This document shows positions 7,156-15,627 of a stretch of DNA of 64,000 bases, one piece after another. The notes beneath the pieces were generated by a model. The model saw only the letters and a list, made by a program, of their open reading frames with translations. It had not been told where the DNA came from and ran no database searches. Where the stretch lies: contig NZ_CP039291.1 of the NCBI RefSeq assembly GCF_004798685.1, forward strand, positions 1,488,001 through 1,552,000. Direction: 5' to 3'. Both the position numbers and the translations under genes were made by a program. Source of the stretch: Cellulomonas shaoxiangyii. GTDB taxonomy: Bacteria; Actinomycetota; Actinomycetes; Actinomycetales; Cellulomonadaceae. Numbering within the stretch: the stretch's first letter is position 1; each line of letters begins with the position of its first letter.

Positions 7156-8195
7156 CAGGACACCGGGCCCAGGTCGGTGACCGTGAGCTGGCACGTCTTG
7201 GCGGTGTCGTACCCCGCCGAGGCGCTGCCGCTCGCGGACACGACATCGAACTTGTGAGCGCCCGGCTGGACAGTCGCGGTGAACTCGAAGGCCACGGTGC
7301 GCCGGTCGCCGTACCCGTTGCCGTACGGGATCTGCGTCTCGGCGACCACCGCGTCGTTCTGGCGCAGGAACAGGGTGTAGTTCCCCGCGTTGGCGCCGTT
7401 GAACAGCCAGCCCGTCACCTGCACCCGCACCGCGTGCGCCTGCTTGCCGGGCACCACGAACCCCGGCACCTGGGCATTGAGGATCTGGCCGGTGCCAATG
7501 CCGGTGGCCGTGAACGCTGCCACGGCCGTGCGGCCCGTGCCGATCGGCGCGAACGACGACCCCACCCCGCGGTAGAGATCCCCTAGCAGGGAGACGAAGA
7601 CTGGCGCGTCGGCGGTCCCGTAGGTCACCGCGTCACGCTCGGCCGTCGTCCGGACCGGGACGATGCCACCCGCCGCCACAGCGACGGGTGCGCGCCACGT
7701 CACCGTGGGGTTCCCGCCGCCCGCGGCCGGGACGTTGATCTCCGCGAGGAGCATGGACCGGGCAGGCGTGGCGGGCGCGACAGGAGTGGCCGCCGCCGTG
7801 CCCGCGAGGTACTTCGGGGTGACGCCCGGGGTCGTGCCGCCCGTGCCCTCGGCGGGGTCGACGAGCTCGACGTAGACGATGTCCCGCCGTGGGTTCGACG
7901 CGTTCGCCGCCGTGACGGTGCCGGTGACGTTCGCGTCGATCGCGTACCCGTAGGGCCCGGACTCCGCAGCGGGCAGGACGTCGAGCACGCCGGCATGGGG
8001 GCGCACCGTCCACACCGTCGCCGTCGCCGTGACAGTCGTTTCGGGCGTCCCCGGGCGCACACCGGAACGCGCGCCGAGAGGACGGGTGGCCGTTGCGCCG
8101 GCCAGGAGCGGGGCCATCTGCGTCTGCCGCAGGGCACGCCCGCTGTACGACGGGGCGCCGCTCACGGCATCGACCGGCCAGACGCGGTTGACCAT
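7155..8195 (-). CDS. Minor tail/baseplate protein
   Basis: A 346-residue beta-rich protein of low charge, opening with MVNRVWPVDAVSGAPSYSG, a pattern common to actinophage baseplate or upper-fibre proteins (structure within ~1-110, middle domain ~110-240, C-terminal jelly-roll-like region ~250-346). It lies between other baseplate genes and the endolysin. The start at 8195 is preferred to upstream in-frame ATGs because homologous openings begin here. Exact role unknown. Confidence 0.6.
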   Translation of the reverse strand: MVNRVWPVDAVSGAPSYSGRALRQTQMAPLLAGATATRPLGARSGVRPGTPETTVTATATVWTVRPHAGVLDVLPAAESGPYGYAIDANVTGTVTAANASNPRRDIVYVELVDPAEGTGGTTPGVTPKYLAGTAAATPVAPATPARSMLLAEINVPAAGGGNPTVTWRAPVAVAAGGIVPVRTTAERDAVTYGTADAPVFVSLLGDLYRGVGSSFAPIGTGRTAVAAFTATGIGTGQILNAQVPGFVVPGKQAHAVRVQVTGWLFNGANAGNYTLFLRQNDAVVAETQIPYGNGYGDRRTVAFEFTATVQPGAHKFDVVSASGSASAGYDTAKTCQLTVTDLGPVS

Positions 8196-8261
8196 GGGTG
8201 AAGTCCTCTCTGCAGGCGGGTGAAGCGCCCGCCGATCCGGGGCCGTGTGGTAGGTGGGCGA

Positions 8262-8267
8262 TACGCT
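8262..8267 (+). promoter_or_regulatory. -10 box of a leaderless rightward promoter
   Basis: TACGCT matches the actinobacterial TAnnnT -10 and ends seven bases before the ATG at 8275, placing the expected transcription start on the start codon. No ribosome site precedes the ATG, as expected for a leaderless mRNA. Confidence 0.6.
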
Positions 8268-8274
8268 TCGGCCC

Positions 8275-8679
8275 ATGCAGATCAAGGGGGCCGTCATCGG
8301 GGCCGTATCGACACTCGTAGTCGTCGCAGGTGGGTTCGGCGTCGCAGCCATCGCCAACGCGGACGAGCCGACGCCCGTCGTCGAGGTCACGCCGAGCGCG
8401 ACGCCGACTCAGACGCCGACCCCCACGCCGACCGTGACGCCCACCCCGGAGGCTGTTGTGACCCCCGCGCCCGAGCCCGAGCCCGTCGTCGAGCCGGCCC
8501 CCGTGGTCGAGCCCGAGGTCGTCGCGCCCGCGCCTGAGCCTGCGGCCCCGGCGCCTGTGGCGCCCGAGCCCGCGCCGGCACCGGAGGTGCCCGAGGGTTA
8601 CGTCGTCGTGCCCGAGGGGCAGGGCGTCGAGAACCCCGAGCCCGGTGTCAAGTACGTCCCGCACGACTGGGCGGACTAG
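8275..8679 (+). CDS. Secreted Pro/Glu/Thr-rich protein (prophage cargo gene)
   Basis: A 134-residue protein read against the surrounding tail genes. It begins MQIKGAVIGAV with a hydrophobic stretch (about 4-27) ending in AIANADEP, a likely signal peptide with an A-x-A-type site. Next come TPTPTPTP repeats, EP/VAP repeats (about 60-112) and a short folded tail ending HDWAD. It looks like an exported, extended surface protein expressed from the lysogen. Its own leaderless promoter sits at 8262-8267. The end overlaps the convergent gene by four bases. Specific function unknown. Confidence 0.7.
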   Translation: MQIKGAVIGAVSTLVVVAGGFGVAAIANADEPTPVVEVTPSATPTQTPTPTPTVTPTPEAVVTPAPEPEPVVEPAPVVEPEVVAPAPEPAAPAPVAPEPAPAPEVPEGYVVVPEGQGVENPEPGVKYVPHDWAD

Positions 8680-9296
8680 CCGGTCACCTGCACCGTCACG
8701 TAGGGGCGCCGGAAGTTGACCGACGCACCCACCGTTGACGCGCCCCAGGCCCGCATCTTGCCGATGACCGTGTACGTCCCCGGCGTCACCGTGAACGCCT
8801 GCTGGGTCATGAGCGGCGTCCCCACGCCCGCATCCGGCGAGGTCAGGTACGACCGGGACGAGAAGTCGCCGTAGGCCGCGACACCCGCGATGGCGAACGT
8901 CGCCTCCGCGTTGACGGCGGCACCCCCCGCGTTCATCGACGCCTCGCCACAGCCCACCGTGACGACGAGCCGACCCGTCGGGACCTCGACGGTGAGGGCG
9001 ATGTCAGGCCCGTACTCGTGCCAGGCGCCGTCGTTCGGGATCGGGCCCGTGTTGAACGTCGGGGTCGACGCCGTGACGGTGACCCGCGCAGCAAGGTTGG
9101 CGGTCTGCTCGACGAGCTCGGCCTGCTGCGCCGCGAGTGCCTCCTGCGCCGCCTGGAGCTCCTCGATCAGCGGCCCCACAGCCTTCATCACGGCGGGCAA
9201 CATCTCCCGCTGCGTGCGCTCGATGTCCTCCATGCGTCGCAGCTGGCCGGCCTCGCCCGGGGGGACGAGGTTGGCGAGCGTTCCCGGGTGCGGCAT
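8676..9296 (-). CDS. Minor tail protein
   Basis: A 206-residue protein. Residues ~20-75 form a helix/coiled coil (EDIERTQREMLPAVMK, EELQAAQEALAAQQAEL); the rest is beta-rich and ends in a sandwich-like domain. It overlaps the upstream gene by ATGA. Position between the hub-like protein and later baseplate genes makes a baseplate or fibre-connector role likely. Confidence 0.6.
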   Translation of the reverse strand: MPHPGTLANLVPPGEAGQLRRMEDIERTQREMLPAVMKAVGPLIEELQAAQEALAAQQAELVEQTANLAARVTVTASTPTFNTGPIPNDGAWHEYGPDIALTVEVPTGRLVVTVGCGEASMNAGGAAVNAEATFAIAGVAAYGDFSSRSYLTSPDAGVGTPLMTQQAFTVTPGTYTVIGKMRAWGASTVGASVNFRRPYVTVQVTG

Positions 9297-10453
9297 CAGT
9301 CCTCCATCTCGAGGATCGGCGCCACGGTGGGCACGCCCGTCAGGTCGATCTCCCAGCCGATGCAGCGCGCCACGCCCATCAGCCCACCGGGGAAGGCCGG
9401 GATGTTGTACTTCTCGACGTCCTCGGGCTGGGCGGGGAAGGTCGCGGGGCCAGGGAACGCGCCGCCGCCAGGGAACAGGCCGACTCGCTCGGTCCACACG
9501 TCGCCCACGCGGTAGCCGATGTCGTCGCCGATCCACCAGTCACGCCCCAGGCGCGGGGCCTGGTCGATGACCGCCGCGAGGGACAGGGTGCGAGCGCCGT
9601 CGGCCATGAGCGCCAACGCCTCGGCGGCGTGGGACGTCAGGGTCGACACCTCGGTGATCGACGTGGACGGGGTGAACCGGAACTCGAACGGGGGCCGCTC
9701 GGACTGCGCGGCGATCTGCCGCGGCGACTGGGGGCGCTCACCGACGGAGCCCGACGAGACGGCCATGACGTCGGTCGCGCCCTTGCCAGCGCCGTAGTCC
9801 TCGACGAGCTCCAGCTGGACCACGGGGCCGGGCGCCTCGAACGTCGCCGCAGGGCCCAGGTCGGGCGGCACAGGGGAACCGATGCGGTCGGCGACGTGCA
9901 GCACCGGGACCAGGCGCTCCGGGTCGTGGCGCCATGCCCACCGGACCGTGAACTCCGGGCCGTCCTCCACGCCCGACAGCTCGGTGAGCACCGACAGGAG
10001 CGTCTTGTCGGACTCGTTGGCGTAGGCGCGATCCCGGGTGACGACGGACGGGGCGACCTCGACCTCGATGGGGAAGTCCGTCGCGAACTCCTCCACCAGC
10101 AGCCGCACGATCTGCGTCTGCGACGCGCCCGTGAAGGTGCGGTCGCGCACGTAGCGGCGGTCCAGGTACGCCTCGATCGTCGCGAGCGAGAGGTCCACCG
10201 TGTCGCCCAGCGTGCGCGTGCGGCGCGTGACCAGCCCGCCCCACGACGGCTCGTCGTCGTCCAGCAGCACGAGGAACGCACCACCGGGCAGCGTTGCGCG
10301 CGCCCACCCCTCCGGCGCCGTGGGCACCGGGAGGCTGGCCGCGGCACTCGTGTACGCGCCCAGGACCACGCCCACGCGCTCGCACGACAGGTCCGGCATC
10401 TCGGCCAGCACCTTGCCGGTGCGCGCGTCGGCCGCGACCCACGAGAGCGCCAT
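9296..10453 (-). CDS. Tail hub-type minor tail protein (Gp37-like)
   Basis: A 385-residue protein directly downstream of the distal tail gene. It opens with a strand-rich region that includes PGGAFLVLLDDDEPSWGGLVTRR and TVDLSLATIEAYLDRRYV, resembling the ReqiPepy6 Gp37-like/tail-hub proteins of actinophage siphoviruses. Such proteins form the central baseplate hub at the tail tip. Family assignment from remembered pattern. Confidence 0.65.
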   Translation of the reverse strand: MALSWVAADARTGKVLAEMPDLSCERVGVVLGAYTSAAASLPVPTAPEGWARATLPGGAFLVLLDDDEPSWGGLVTRRTRTLGDTVDLSLATIEAYLDRRYVRDRTFTGASQTQIVRLLVEEFATDFPIEVEVAPSVVTRDRAYANESDKTLLSVLTELSGVEDGPEFTVRWAWRHDPERLVPVLHVADRIGSPVPPDLGPAATFEAPGPVVQLELVEDYGAGKGATDVMAVSSGSVGERPQSPRQIAAQSERPPFEFRFTPSTSITEVSTLTSHAAEALALMADGARTLSLAAVIDQAPRLGRDWWIGDDIGYRVGDVWTERVGLFPGGGAFPGPATFPAQPEDVEKYNIPAFPGGLMGVARCIGWEIDLTGVPTVAPILEMED

Positions 10454-10463
10454 CAGGTGCTCC

Positions 10464-11303
10464 TCACTGCCACGCGGGCGTCGCGGTCACGGTCAGCTTG
10501 GATCCCGGGTCGTAGCCGGCCGCGGTGAACGCCCACGTGTTCTCGCCCGGCTCGAACGCGCTCCACCCCCGGGCGGTAACCCACCCGTTGCGGGACGCCT
10601 GCCCGTTCGCGAGCACCTCGCGGCGCTCCATGTCCACGTCGATCCACTCGCCCGCGCCCAGCACGATCGAGGACGAGAACACCAGCGACCGGCCGCTGTT
10701 CACGTGCGTCACGACCGGGCCCTGCACCGGGCCGTCGATGCGCAGTCGCACCGTGCCGGCGATGTTGCCCGGGTTCGTGAGCGACACCTGACCGGTCACC
10801 GTCACGGCGTTGATCGTGAACGGGACGGTGAGCGGGACCGTGAGGCCGCCGGCGGTCGAGGGCAGGGCGGTGGACTCGACGAGGGCGTCACCGAAGCGGC
10901 GGGGGTCGGTGGCGACGAGCTGGACGGAGTAGCGAACCGCCTTGTCGCCAAGCCACTTCGCCAGGATCACGTCCTGGCGGCGCACCCCGGCCCACAGCGA
11001 CTCGCCCGCGTCGTTCACGGCCAGAGTCGTGGACGCGAGCGACGCGGCCTCGTTCAGCCGTTGCAGCGCCCGCCGTGCCGCGCCCCGGTCGGGGGCCATG
11101 AGCACACCACCGACAGCGACGCTGCGCGCGGGAAGGTACGCGTCCCCGGCCCATGCGCCATGAGCACGCGGGCGTTGCACCACCTGGATCGTCGACCCGG
11201 GCGAGCCGTCCCAGCCCTCGATGTCCTCGACGACCCACTCGACGCCCTCGGCATCCACCCCGTCCAGAGGCAGCGCGCCCAGCGTGACAGCACTCATGCT
11301 CAC
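10464..11303 (-). CDS. Distal tail (Dit-like) protein
   Basis: A 279-residue protein placed right after the tape measure, the standard position of Dit. Features are the early WVVEDIEGWDGSPG, a structured N-terminal ring domain with KAVRYSVQLVATDPRRFG near residue 125, and a C-terminal galectin-like beta domain. The GTG at 11303 overlaps the tape-measure stop (GTGA); an internal ATG at 11297 is the alternative. Confidence 0.7.
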   Translation of the reverse strand: MSMSAVTLGALPLDGVDAEGVEWVVEDIEGWDGSPGSTIQVVQRPRAHGAWAGDAYLPARSVAVGGVLMAPDRGAARRALQRLNEAASLASTTLAVNDAGESLWAGVRRQDVILAKWLGDKAVRYSVQLVATDPRRFGDALVESTALPSTAGGLTVPLTVPFTINAVTVTGQVSLTNPGNIAGTVRLRIDGPVQGPVVTHVNSGRSLVFSSSIVLGAGEWIDVDMERREVLANGQASRNGWVTARGWSAFEPGENTWAFTAAGYDPGSKLTVTATPAWQ

Positions 11304-12901
11304 ACCCCTAGGAGTAGCTGCCGGCGGGCGACCGAGAGAGAAGCCGCCCCGGGGTCGTCGGCGCCGTAGATGTTGAACGTCTGGGTGGTGCCGCCCCCGC
11401 TTGGGGCGGTCGGCAGCGCCGCGAGCTGGCGCTGGTTGTAGATGCGCCCGGCCTGAGTCGGCACGAACAGCTCCGGCTCCCGCTCGCCCACGATGTACGG
11501 ACGCCCGGCCGCGACTGGGCCGCCAGCCGCGCGGAACACCGCCCCCGTCGAGGTCTGGTAGGACCCGTCCGACAGGATCTTGGTGGCGTTGCCCTTGGCG
11601 TCGAGGAAGACCGTCGCCCGCTTGCCGTCGAGGTTCTGCACGGCCTCGCGCAGGGACGTGACGGCATCGCGGCCAGCGGAGAACGCATCGCGCGTGTCGC
11701 GCGCGTCATCCTCGAGCAGCCCTAGGGCCACATCCGCGGTCGTCTGCGTCGACTTCAGATCCACGGCGAGGCCGTCGAGCTTGTCCCCGACGCCGGGGAT
11801 CCAGCCGAACGCCGTATCGGCCGCGAGGACGACGCCGAGCGCGAAGTTGAAGAACCCGTTCGACAGGCCCCGGAGCATGCCGTACATGAAGACGTTCAGC
11901 GACGCGCCACCCTCGGCCATCGCGAGGAACGCGCCAAGGATGCCGAGGGATGCATCCGCGATCGCGATGCCAGTGTTGTAGACGGCGTCCTTGTTCGCGG
12001 TGAACCAGTCGGCGAGCTGCTGGAGGATCGGGATGCCCTGGTCTCGAAACACGCCCAGGAGGTCGGTGACTACGGGCATCAGGGCGGTGCCGATCTCGGT
12101 CTTCATGTTCTCGAGCTCGGCCGTGAGGCGCTGCTGTGCGCCGGCGAGCGTGCCCGACTCGCGAGCGAACGCACCCTGGGCGTCGGCGGTCTGCTGCGTC
12201 AGCAGGGCCAGCGTCGCCTGCATGTTCGCGTTGCGGTCCGCCTCGCCCGTCAGGTCGGACAGGCCCATCTCGGCCTTCTTGGCCTGGATCGACGCGTCGT
12301 TGATCGACACGCCGTAGCGCTCGATCGGGTCGCGCTCTCCACGGAGCAGCGACGACAGCGCCGACACGGCCTCGGACGTCGACCCGCCGAACTGGGCAGC
12401 GAGGTCCGCGCCGAGCTCGACGAGATCGTTCGTCTTGACCGCGACCTCACCGAGCGGGACGCCCATGTTCTTGAGCTGGGCGCCGATGACCGTCGCGAGC
12501 TCGTTGTACTCAGCCTGCGCCAGGCCGACGCCGTCAGCAGCGCCCTTCGCCCACTCGTGGATCGTGTCGGCGGACTCCTTGAAGACCGCATCCACGCCGC
12601 CGATCGACTGCTCGAGGCCCGACGCGGAGCCGATCGCGTCCGCAAGGAACGAGCCCACGGCCTGCGTGATCTGCGCCGCGCCCGCGACCGCGAACGAGGC
12701 CGCCATCGCGCCGGCCAGTGCCGCACCCGCGGCGACAAACGAGCGCTTGCCGGACTTGCCAGCCTCGTCGCCCATCGTCTCGCCGCCGCGGCGGCCGGCG
12801 TCGACGAACGTCCCATCGATGCCCTTGCCGAGCGTGGCCGCGAAGCCCTTGGTGGACGGGATGATGCTCAGGTACGCACTACCGACCTCGGACCCGGCCA
12901 T
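11300..12901 (-). CDS. Tail tape measure protein
   Basis: A 533-residue, Ala-rich, mostly helical protein with hydrophobic segments (about 55-95 and 315-370). It has the usual tape-measure ending: GGPVAAGRPYIVGEREPELFVP, followed by NIYGADDPGA. Located between tail chaperones and Dit. At about 0.15 nm per residue it predicts a tail of roughly 80 nm, short for an actinophage siphovirus. The start is an ATG at 12901, 55 bases from the divergent cargo gene at 12956. Confidence 0.9.
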   Translation of the reverse strand: MAGSEVGSAYLSIIPSTKGFAATLGKGIDGTFVDAGRRGGETMGDEAGKSGKRSFVAAGAALAGAMAASFAVAGAAQITQAVGSFLADAIGSASGLEQSIGGVDAVFKESADTIHEWAKGAADGVGLAQAEYNELATVIGAQLKNMGVPLGEVAVKTNDLVELGADLAAQFGGSTSEAVSALSSLLRGERDPIERYGVSINDASIQAKKAEMGLSDLTGEADRNANMQATLALLTQQTADAQGAFARESGTLAGAQQRLTAELENMKTEIGTALMPVVTDLLGVFRDQGIPILQQLADWFTANKDAVYNTGIAIADASLGILGAFLAMAEGGASLNVFMYGMLRGLSNGFFNFALGVVLAADTAFGWIPGVGDKLDGLAVDLKSTQTTADVALGLLEDDARDTRDAFSAGRDAVTSLREAVQNLDGKRATVFLDAKGNATKILSDGSYQTSTGAVFRAAGGPVAAGRPYIVGEREPELFVPTQAGRIYNQRQLAALPTAPSGGGTTQTFNIYGADDPGAASLSVARRQLLLGV

Positions 12902-12955
12902 TCCACCCCCTCGTGTGTCTTGTGACGGTGAGCGGGCGCGGGCGACACTTCGCGG

Positions 12956-13231
12956 ATGACCTACCCGCAGCAGCAGCGGCCCGCGCCGGTGTACTACCGA
13001 CCCGTGCCGTTCTCCGGCCTCGCCATCGCAGGATTCGTGCTGTCCCTGCTGTGGGGGTTCGGGTTCCTATCCCTCATCGGGGCCGCACTTGCGGCGGCAG
13101 GCATCCGCGAGACGAAGCGCACCGGCAAGCGCGGGCGGGGCCTGGCCGAGTGGGGCCTAGGACTCGGCATCCTCGGTTCGCTGTGGCTCGTCTACCTGGT
13201 CGGCACCTGGGTCATCGGGACGACCACCTGA
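12956..13231 (+). CDS. DUF4190-like two-helix membrane protein (prophage cargo gene)
   Basis: A 91-residue protein read against the tail operon. Pro/Gln/Tyr-rich N-terminus (MTYPQQQRPAPVYYRPV), two membrane helices (about 21-45 and 67-87) with a basic loop (ETKRTGKRGRG) between them, as in DUF4190 proteins. A GACACT hexamer ends six bases before the ATG, suggesting a leaderless promoter. Its 3' end overlaps the opposing tail chaperone frame by 75 bases. Such an insertion is typical of a lysogen-expressed moron. Function unknown. Confidence 0.65.
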   Translation: MTYPQQQRPAPVYYRPVPFSGLAIAGFVLSLLWGFGFLSLIGAALAAAGIRETKRTGKRGRGLAEWGLGLGILGSLWLVYLVGTWVIGTTT

Positions 13232-13687
13232 GCGACCGGCCATCTCCGCCAGGCGGCGCCTGGCGACTCGCGGATCGACGGGTGCCGGCGCCTCGGGCTT
13301 CTCGAAGCCCGGGCGAGGGAGTGGCTCGGGGATGTTGCGCCCCTCGTGCCCGTCCTCGGTGTTCTGCCACGCCAGGATCCGCAGCCCGTCGACGACCGCT
13401 GCCAGGAGGTCACGGTCGGGCGTCCAGAAGTCGTCCGGCGGCGGCACTGGCTTGCCTGTTCCCTTGGGCCGGTCGCGGCGGATCTGGCGCCACTGGGCTG
13501 TCCCGTCGAGCGGGAGGTTGCGCAGCAGCGAGCCCAGTCGGCGCAGGCTCAGGCGGCCCGTGAAGACGTCCCCGAGCGACAGCCCGTAGTGCGCCTGCAG
13601 ATCCGCGTCGATCGCCTCGCCGCGAGCGTTCAGCTCGGCGACGAGGCTCCGGATTCCCCCGGCTCCATCCCGGCGTGTGCGAGCCAC
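13157..13687 (-). CDS. Tail assembly chaperone, frameshifted C-terminal part (gpT-like)
   Basis: This frame overlaps the end of the upstream chaperone gene and lies in its -1 frame. It carries ELNARGEAIDADLQAHYGLSLGDV and a later basic, Pro-rich tail, which match the second half of siphovirus gpG-gpGT chaperones. A free GTG exists at 13687, but the expected product is the fusion made by slipping at 13654-13660 (total span 13157-13950). The protein helps the tape measure and tail tube assemble and is absent from virions. The 3' end overlaps the opposite-strand membrane gene. Confidence 0.78.
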   Translation of the reverse strand: MARTRRDGAGGIRSLVAELNARGEAIDADLQAHYGLSLGDVFTGRLSLRRLGSLLRNLPLDGTAQWRQIRRDRPKGTGKPVPPPDDFWTPDRDLLAAVVDGLRILAWQNTEDGHEGRNIPEPLPRPGFEKPEAPAPVDPRVARRRLAEMAGRSGGRPDDPGADQVDEPQRTEDAES

Positions 13688-13950
13688 ATGGCCGTGAGTG
13701 TGGCGATCTGGTCGGGGTGCTTGCCGACGACGAGCGAGGCGGCCTCACGACCGGCGGGCTTCCACCCGCCCTTGGCGTGAACCTCCGCGACCTCGTTGAG
13801 GACGATGTGCACCCGGCCCGAGTCGACCGCGATCTGCTGGCCGAGCGTGAGGTCCGAGATGTGCGGCACGCGCCACCGCTTCCCGCCGGCGGTGAACTCC
13901 CAGGGCGTGCCCTTGGTCTCGTGCTCGACGGCGTCGAGGTTGAACGTCAC
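13630..13950 (-). CDS. Tail assembly chaperone, first product (gpG-like)
   Basis: A 106-residue protein with a beta-rich N-terminus (GTPWEFTAGGKRWRVPHISDLTLGQQ) and a helical C-terminus (IATLTAMWLAHAGME). It sits between the major tail protein and the tape measure, the conserved slot for the unshifted chaperone. Its start overlaps the major tail stop. The last codons carry the slippery site that gives the longer fusion. Confidence 0.82.
   Translation of the reverse strand: MTFNLDAVEHETKGTPWEFTAGGKRWRVPHISDLTLGQQIAVDSGRVHIVLNEVAEVHAKGGWKPAGREAASLVVGKHPDQIATLTAMWLAHAGMEPGESGASSPS
13654..13660 (-). promoter_or_regulatory. Programmed -1 frameshift site
   Basis: On the coding strand the heptamer reads G-GGG-GAA in the zero frame of the first chaperone gene (codons CCG GGG GAA). 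Slipping back one base at GGG keeps perfect P-site pairing and joins the first frame to the frame ending at 13157. GGGGGAA-type sites are known in tail chaperones of other siphoviruses. Confidence 0.75.
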
Positions 13951-14489
13951 GGCGCCTCGATCCAGCGGGTGTTGTAGACGTCGGCCTCGCCGTAGACGGT
14001 GATCGTCACGCCGTAGCCGGTGACGTTGCCGTAGGTCGTCGCGCGGTCGTCCATGCCGGTGACCTCGCCGTCGAACACCACACGCTCGACCTCGGTGTCG
14101 CTGACGACCTTGTCGACCACGAACACGCGACGGCCGTTCGCACGGCCCGGGTTCCAGGTGACGTGCCCGGTGGTCGTGTTGACCGGCTCGCCGTAGAACA
14201 GCGAGGCGTTCTCCGGGCTGTTCTGGATGAGGACGAGCTGGAACGTGCCCGTGCCCTCCGTCACGACGTCGGCGACGAGCGTGTTGTGCTGGAACGCGCG
14301 CACCTGGTTGGTGGACCGCGCCGAGCCCTGCGTGAGGCCGTCGGACGACCAGAAGCCGTGCCCGACGAAGGCCGGGGCGGGCGCCACCGTGGCGGATGTG
14401 GGCTTGGTGGTCCCGGCCGGAGCCGAGTAGAGCGCGCCAGTGACGGCGATGTCGACCTCGTTGAGGTCCAGGCCAGCGTCGACGGACAT
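13947..14489 (-). CDS. Major tail protein
   Basis: A 180-residue, beta-rich, low-charge protein with TGALYSAPAGTTKPTSA near the start and a C-terminal strand series (VTGYGVTITVYGEADVYNTRW). It has a strong ribosome site (GAGGAGA) and lies between head-tail joining genes and the chaperones, which is the major tail (tube) position. Homologues open with the same MSVDAG-like start. It would form the stacked rings of the tail tube. Confidence 0.85.
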   Translation of the reverse strand: MSVDAGLDLNEVDIAVTGALYSAPAGTTKPTSATVAPAPAFVGHGFWSSDGLTQGSARSTNQVRAFQHNTLVADVVTEGTGTFQLVLIQNSPENASLFYGEPVNTTTGHVTWNPGRANGRRVFVVDKVVSDTEVERVVFDGEVTGMDDRATTYGNVTGYGVTITVYGEADVYNTRWIEAP

Positions 14490-14505
14490 GGTCGATCTCC
14501 TCAGA

Positions 14506-14928
14506 TCAGGTGAGCGGGGTACCCGTGACCACGAGGTCCACGGACAGGTAGCGGTGCGGCTTGGCGGATGCCTCGGCCACGGGGTACGGGCCACTGGTGG
14601 ACAGGTGCGCCTTGACCGGGCCGTAGCCCGCGGCGTCCTCCAGGAGGGCCGTGACGAGGCGCGCGAGGTTGGAGCAGTCGGCCGGATTCTTGGCTGCGCC
14701 CGCCCAGATGTTCACGCCCAGGGACGCGGTCTTGGTCGCATCGCTGCGCCCGCCACCGTCGTCGCGGACCGTGATGAGCCGCGCCGGCATCGTGTCCGGG
14801 ACGACGTTGCGGACCGCGACGCCCTGGGCGAAGGGCTCGGGTCGGGTGGCGAGGCGGGCCTTGAGGTAGTCGATGGCCCAGAGCTCGAGGTCGGGCCAGA
14901 TGATCGCGGGCCACATCACTGACGGCAT
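14506..14928 (-). CDS. Tail terminator-like protein
   Basis: A 140-residue protein directly upstream of the major tail gene: hydrophobic start PAIIWPDLELWAIDYLKARL, then strands such as RLITVRDDGGG and SLGVNIWAG, and a C-terminal RYLSVDLVVTGT. Size, fold pattern and position fit the tail terminator or completion protein that caps the tube. A different head-tail joining role is possible. Confidence 0.68.
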   Translation of the reverse strand: MPSVMWPAIIWPDLELWAIDYLKARLATRPEPFAQGVAVRNVVPDTMPARLITVRDDGGGRSDATKTASLGVNIWAGAAKNPADCSNLARLVTALLEDAAGYGPVKAHLSTSGPYPVAEASAKPHRYLSVDLVVTGTPLT

Positions 14929-14932
14929 GGCG

Positions 14933-15295
14933 CTACTCCTCGCGGTCTTCCATCGCCTGGATCTGCCGCTCGTGGCGCCGCTCGGCACGCCGAACTCGGG
15001 CGCGCTCCCGCGACCTGGCGCGCGCCTTGCCCTTTGCGGAGCGGGACAGCACACCGGACCGCGCTTCGATTACCAACGCCTTGCGGTCTGTCGCCACCAC
15101 CCGGACCACCGCGCGATCCGTGGTCGCGTCGACAATTCGGAGCGACGCCTTGTACGCGCCCGTGTCCTCCGGGGCGATGCGCTGCGCCTCGGCGAGTATC
15201 GGGCGAGCCTCCTCGCGCAGGGCGGCGCGCACGCCAGCCGAGTTGAGCACGTCGCGCATGCCCGGCGAGTTCAGCTTGATCTTCGGCCGCGCCAT
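14933..15295 (-). CDS. HK97 gp10-like head-tail protein
   Basis: A 120-residue basic protein with the gp10-type core (VRAALREEARPILAEAQRIAPEDTGAYKASLRI) and a very Arg-rich helical tail (ARSRERARVRRAERRHERQ). gp10-family proteins join head and tail. The ATGA overlap with the upstream gene supports the start. Confidence 0.75.
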   Translation of the reverse strand: MARPKIKLNSPGMRDVLNSAGVRAALREEARPILAEAQRIAPEDTGAYKASLRIVDATTDRAVVRVVATDRKALVIEARSGVLSRSAKGKARARSRERARVRRAERRHERQIQAMEDREE

Positions 15296-15627
15296 CAGCC
15301 CTCCACTCGCTGCAGCGTGACGACCAGGCCGCCGAGCGAGGATCCCCACGGGGAGCGCCAGTCGGCGGGCTCGCCGTCGACCGCGTACTCGCGGCCGCGG
15401 ACCCGGACGCGATCCCGGGCCGTGATGTCGGGCCAGGACTTGGGGAAGTAGAGCGACGGCTTGATCGTGACGGACTCGCGGCCGACCTCGGTGGACTCGC
15501 GGGACGCCTGCTCGGGCGCGAAGAACGCGCCCGGGATCGCCGTCTCGGTGGTGGTCTCGACGGGGTTGCCGTAGGGGTCGACGCCCGTAGCGACGTCGCG
15601 CAGCCGGACCACGATCTCGCCGGCCAT
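15295..15627 (-). CDS. Head closure (stopper-like) protein
   Basis: A 110-residue beta-barrel-like protein. The middle includes DPYGNPVETTTETAIPGAFF and the end RVRVRGREYAVDGEPADWRSPWGSSLGGLVVTL, the pattern of gp16/stopper proteins that plug the portal-adaptor complex. It overlaps both neighbours by ATGA. Confidence 0.7.
   Translation of the reverse strand: MAGEIVVRLRDVATGVDPYGNPVETTTETAIPGAFFAPEQASRESTEVGRESVTIKPSLYFPKSWPDITARDRVRVRGREYAVDGEPADWRSPWGSSLGGLVVTLQRVEG

Noticed and set aside
13157..13687. Independent second chaperone gene
   Set aside because: The -1 relation and in-phase GGGGGAA site show it is the frameshift tail of the first chaperone.
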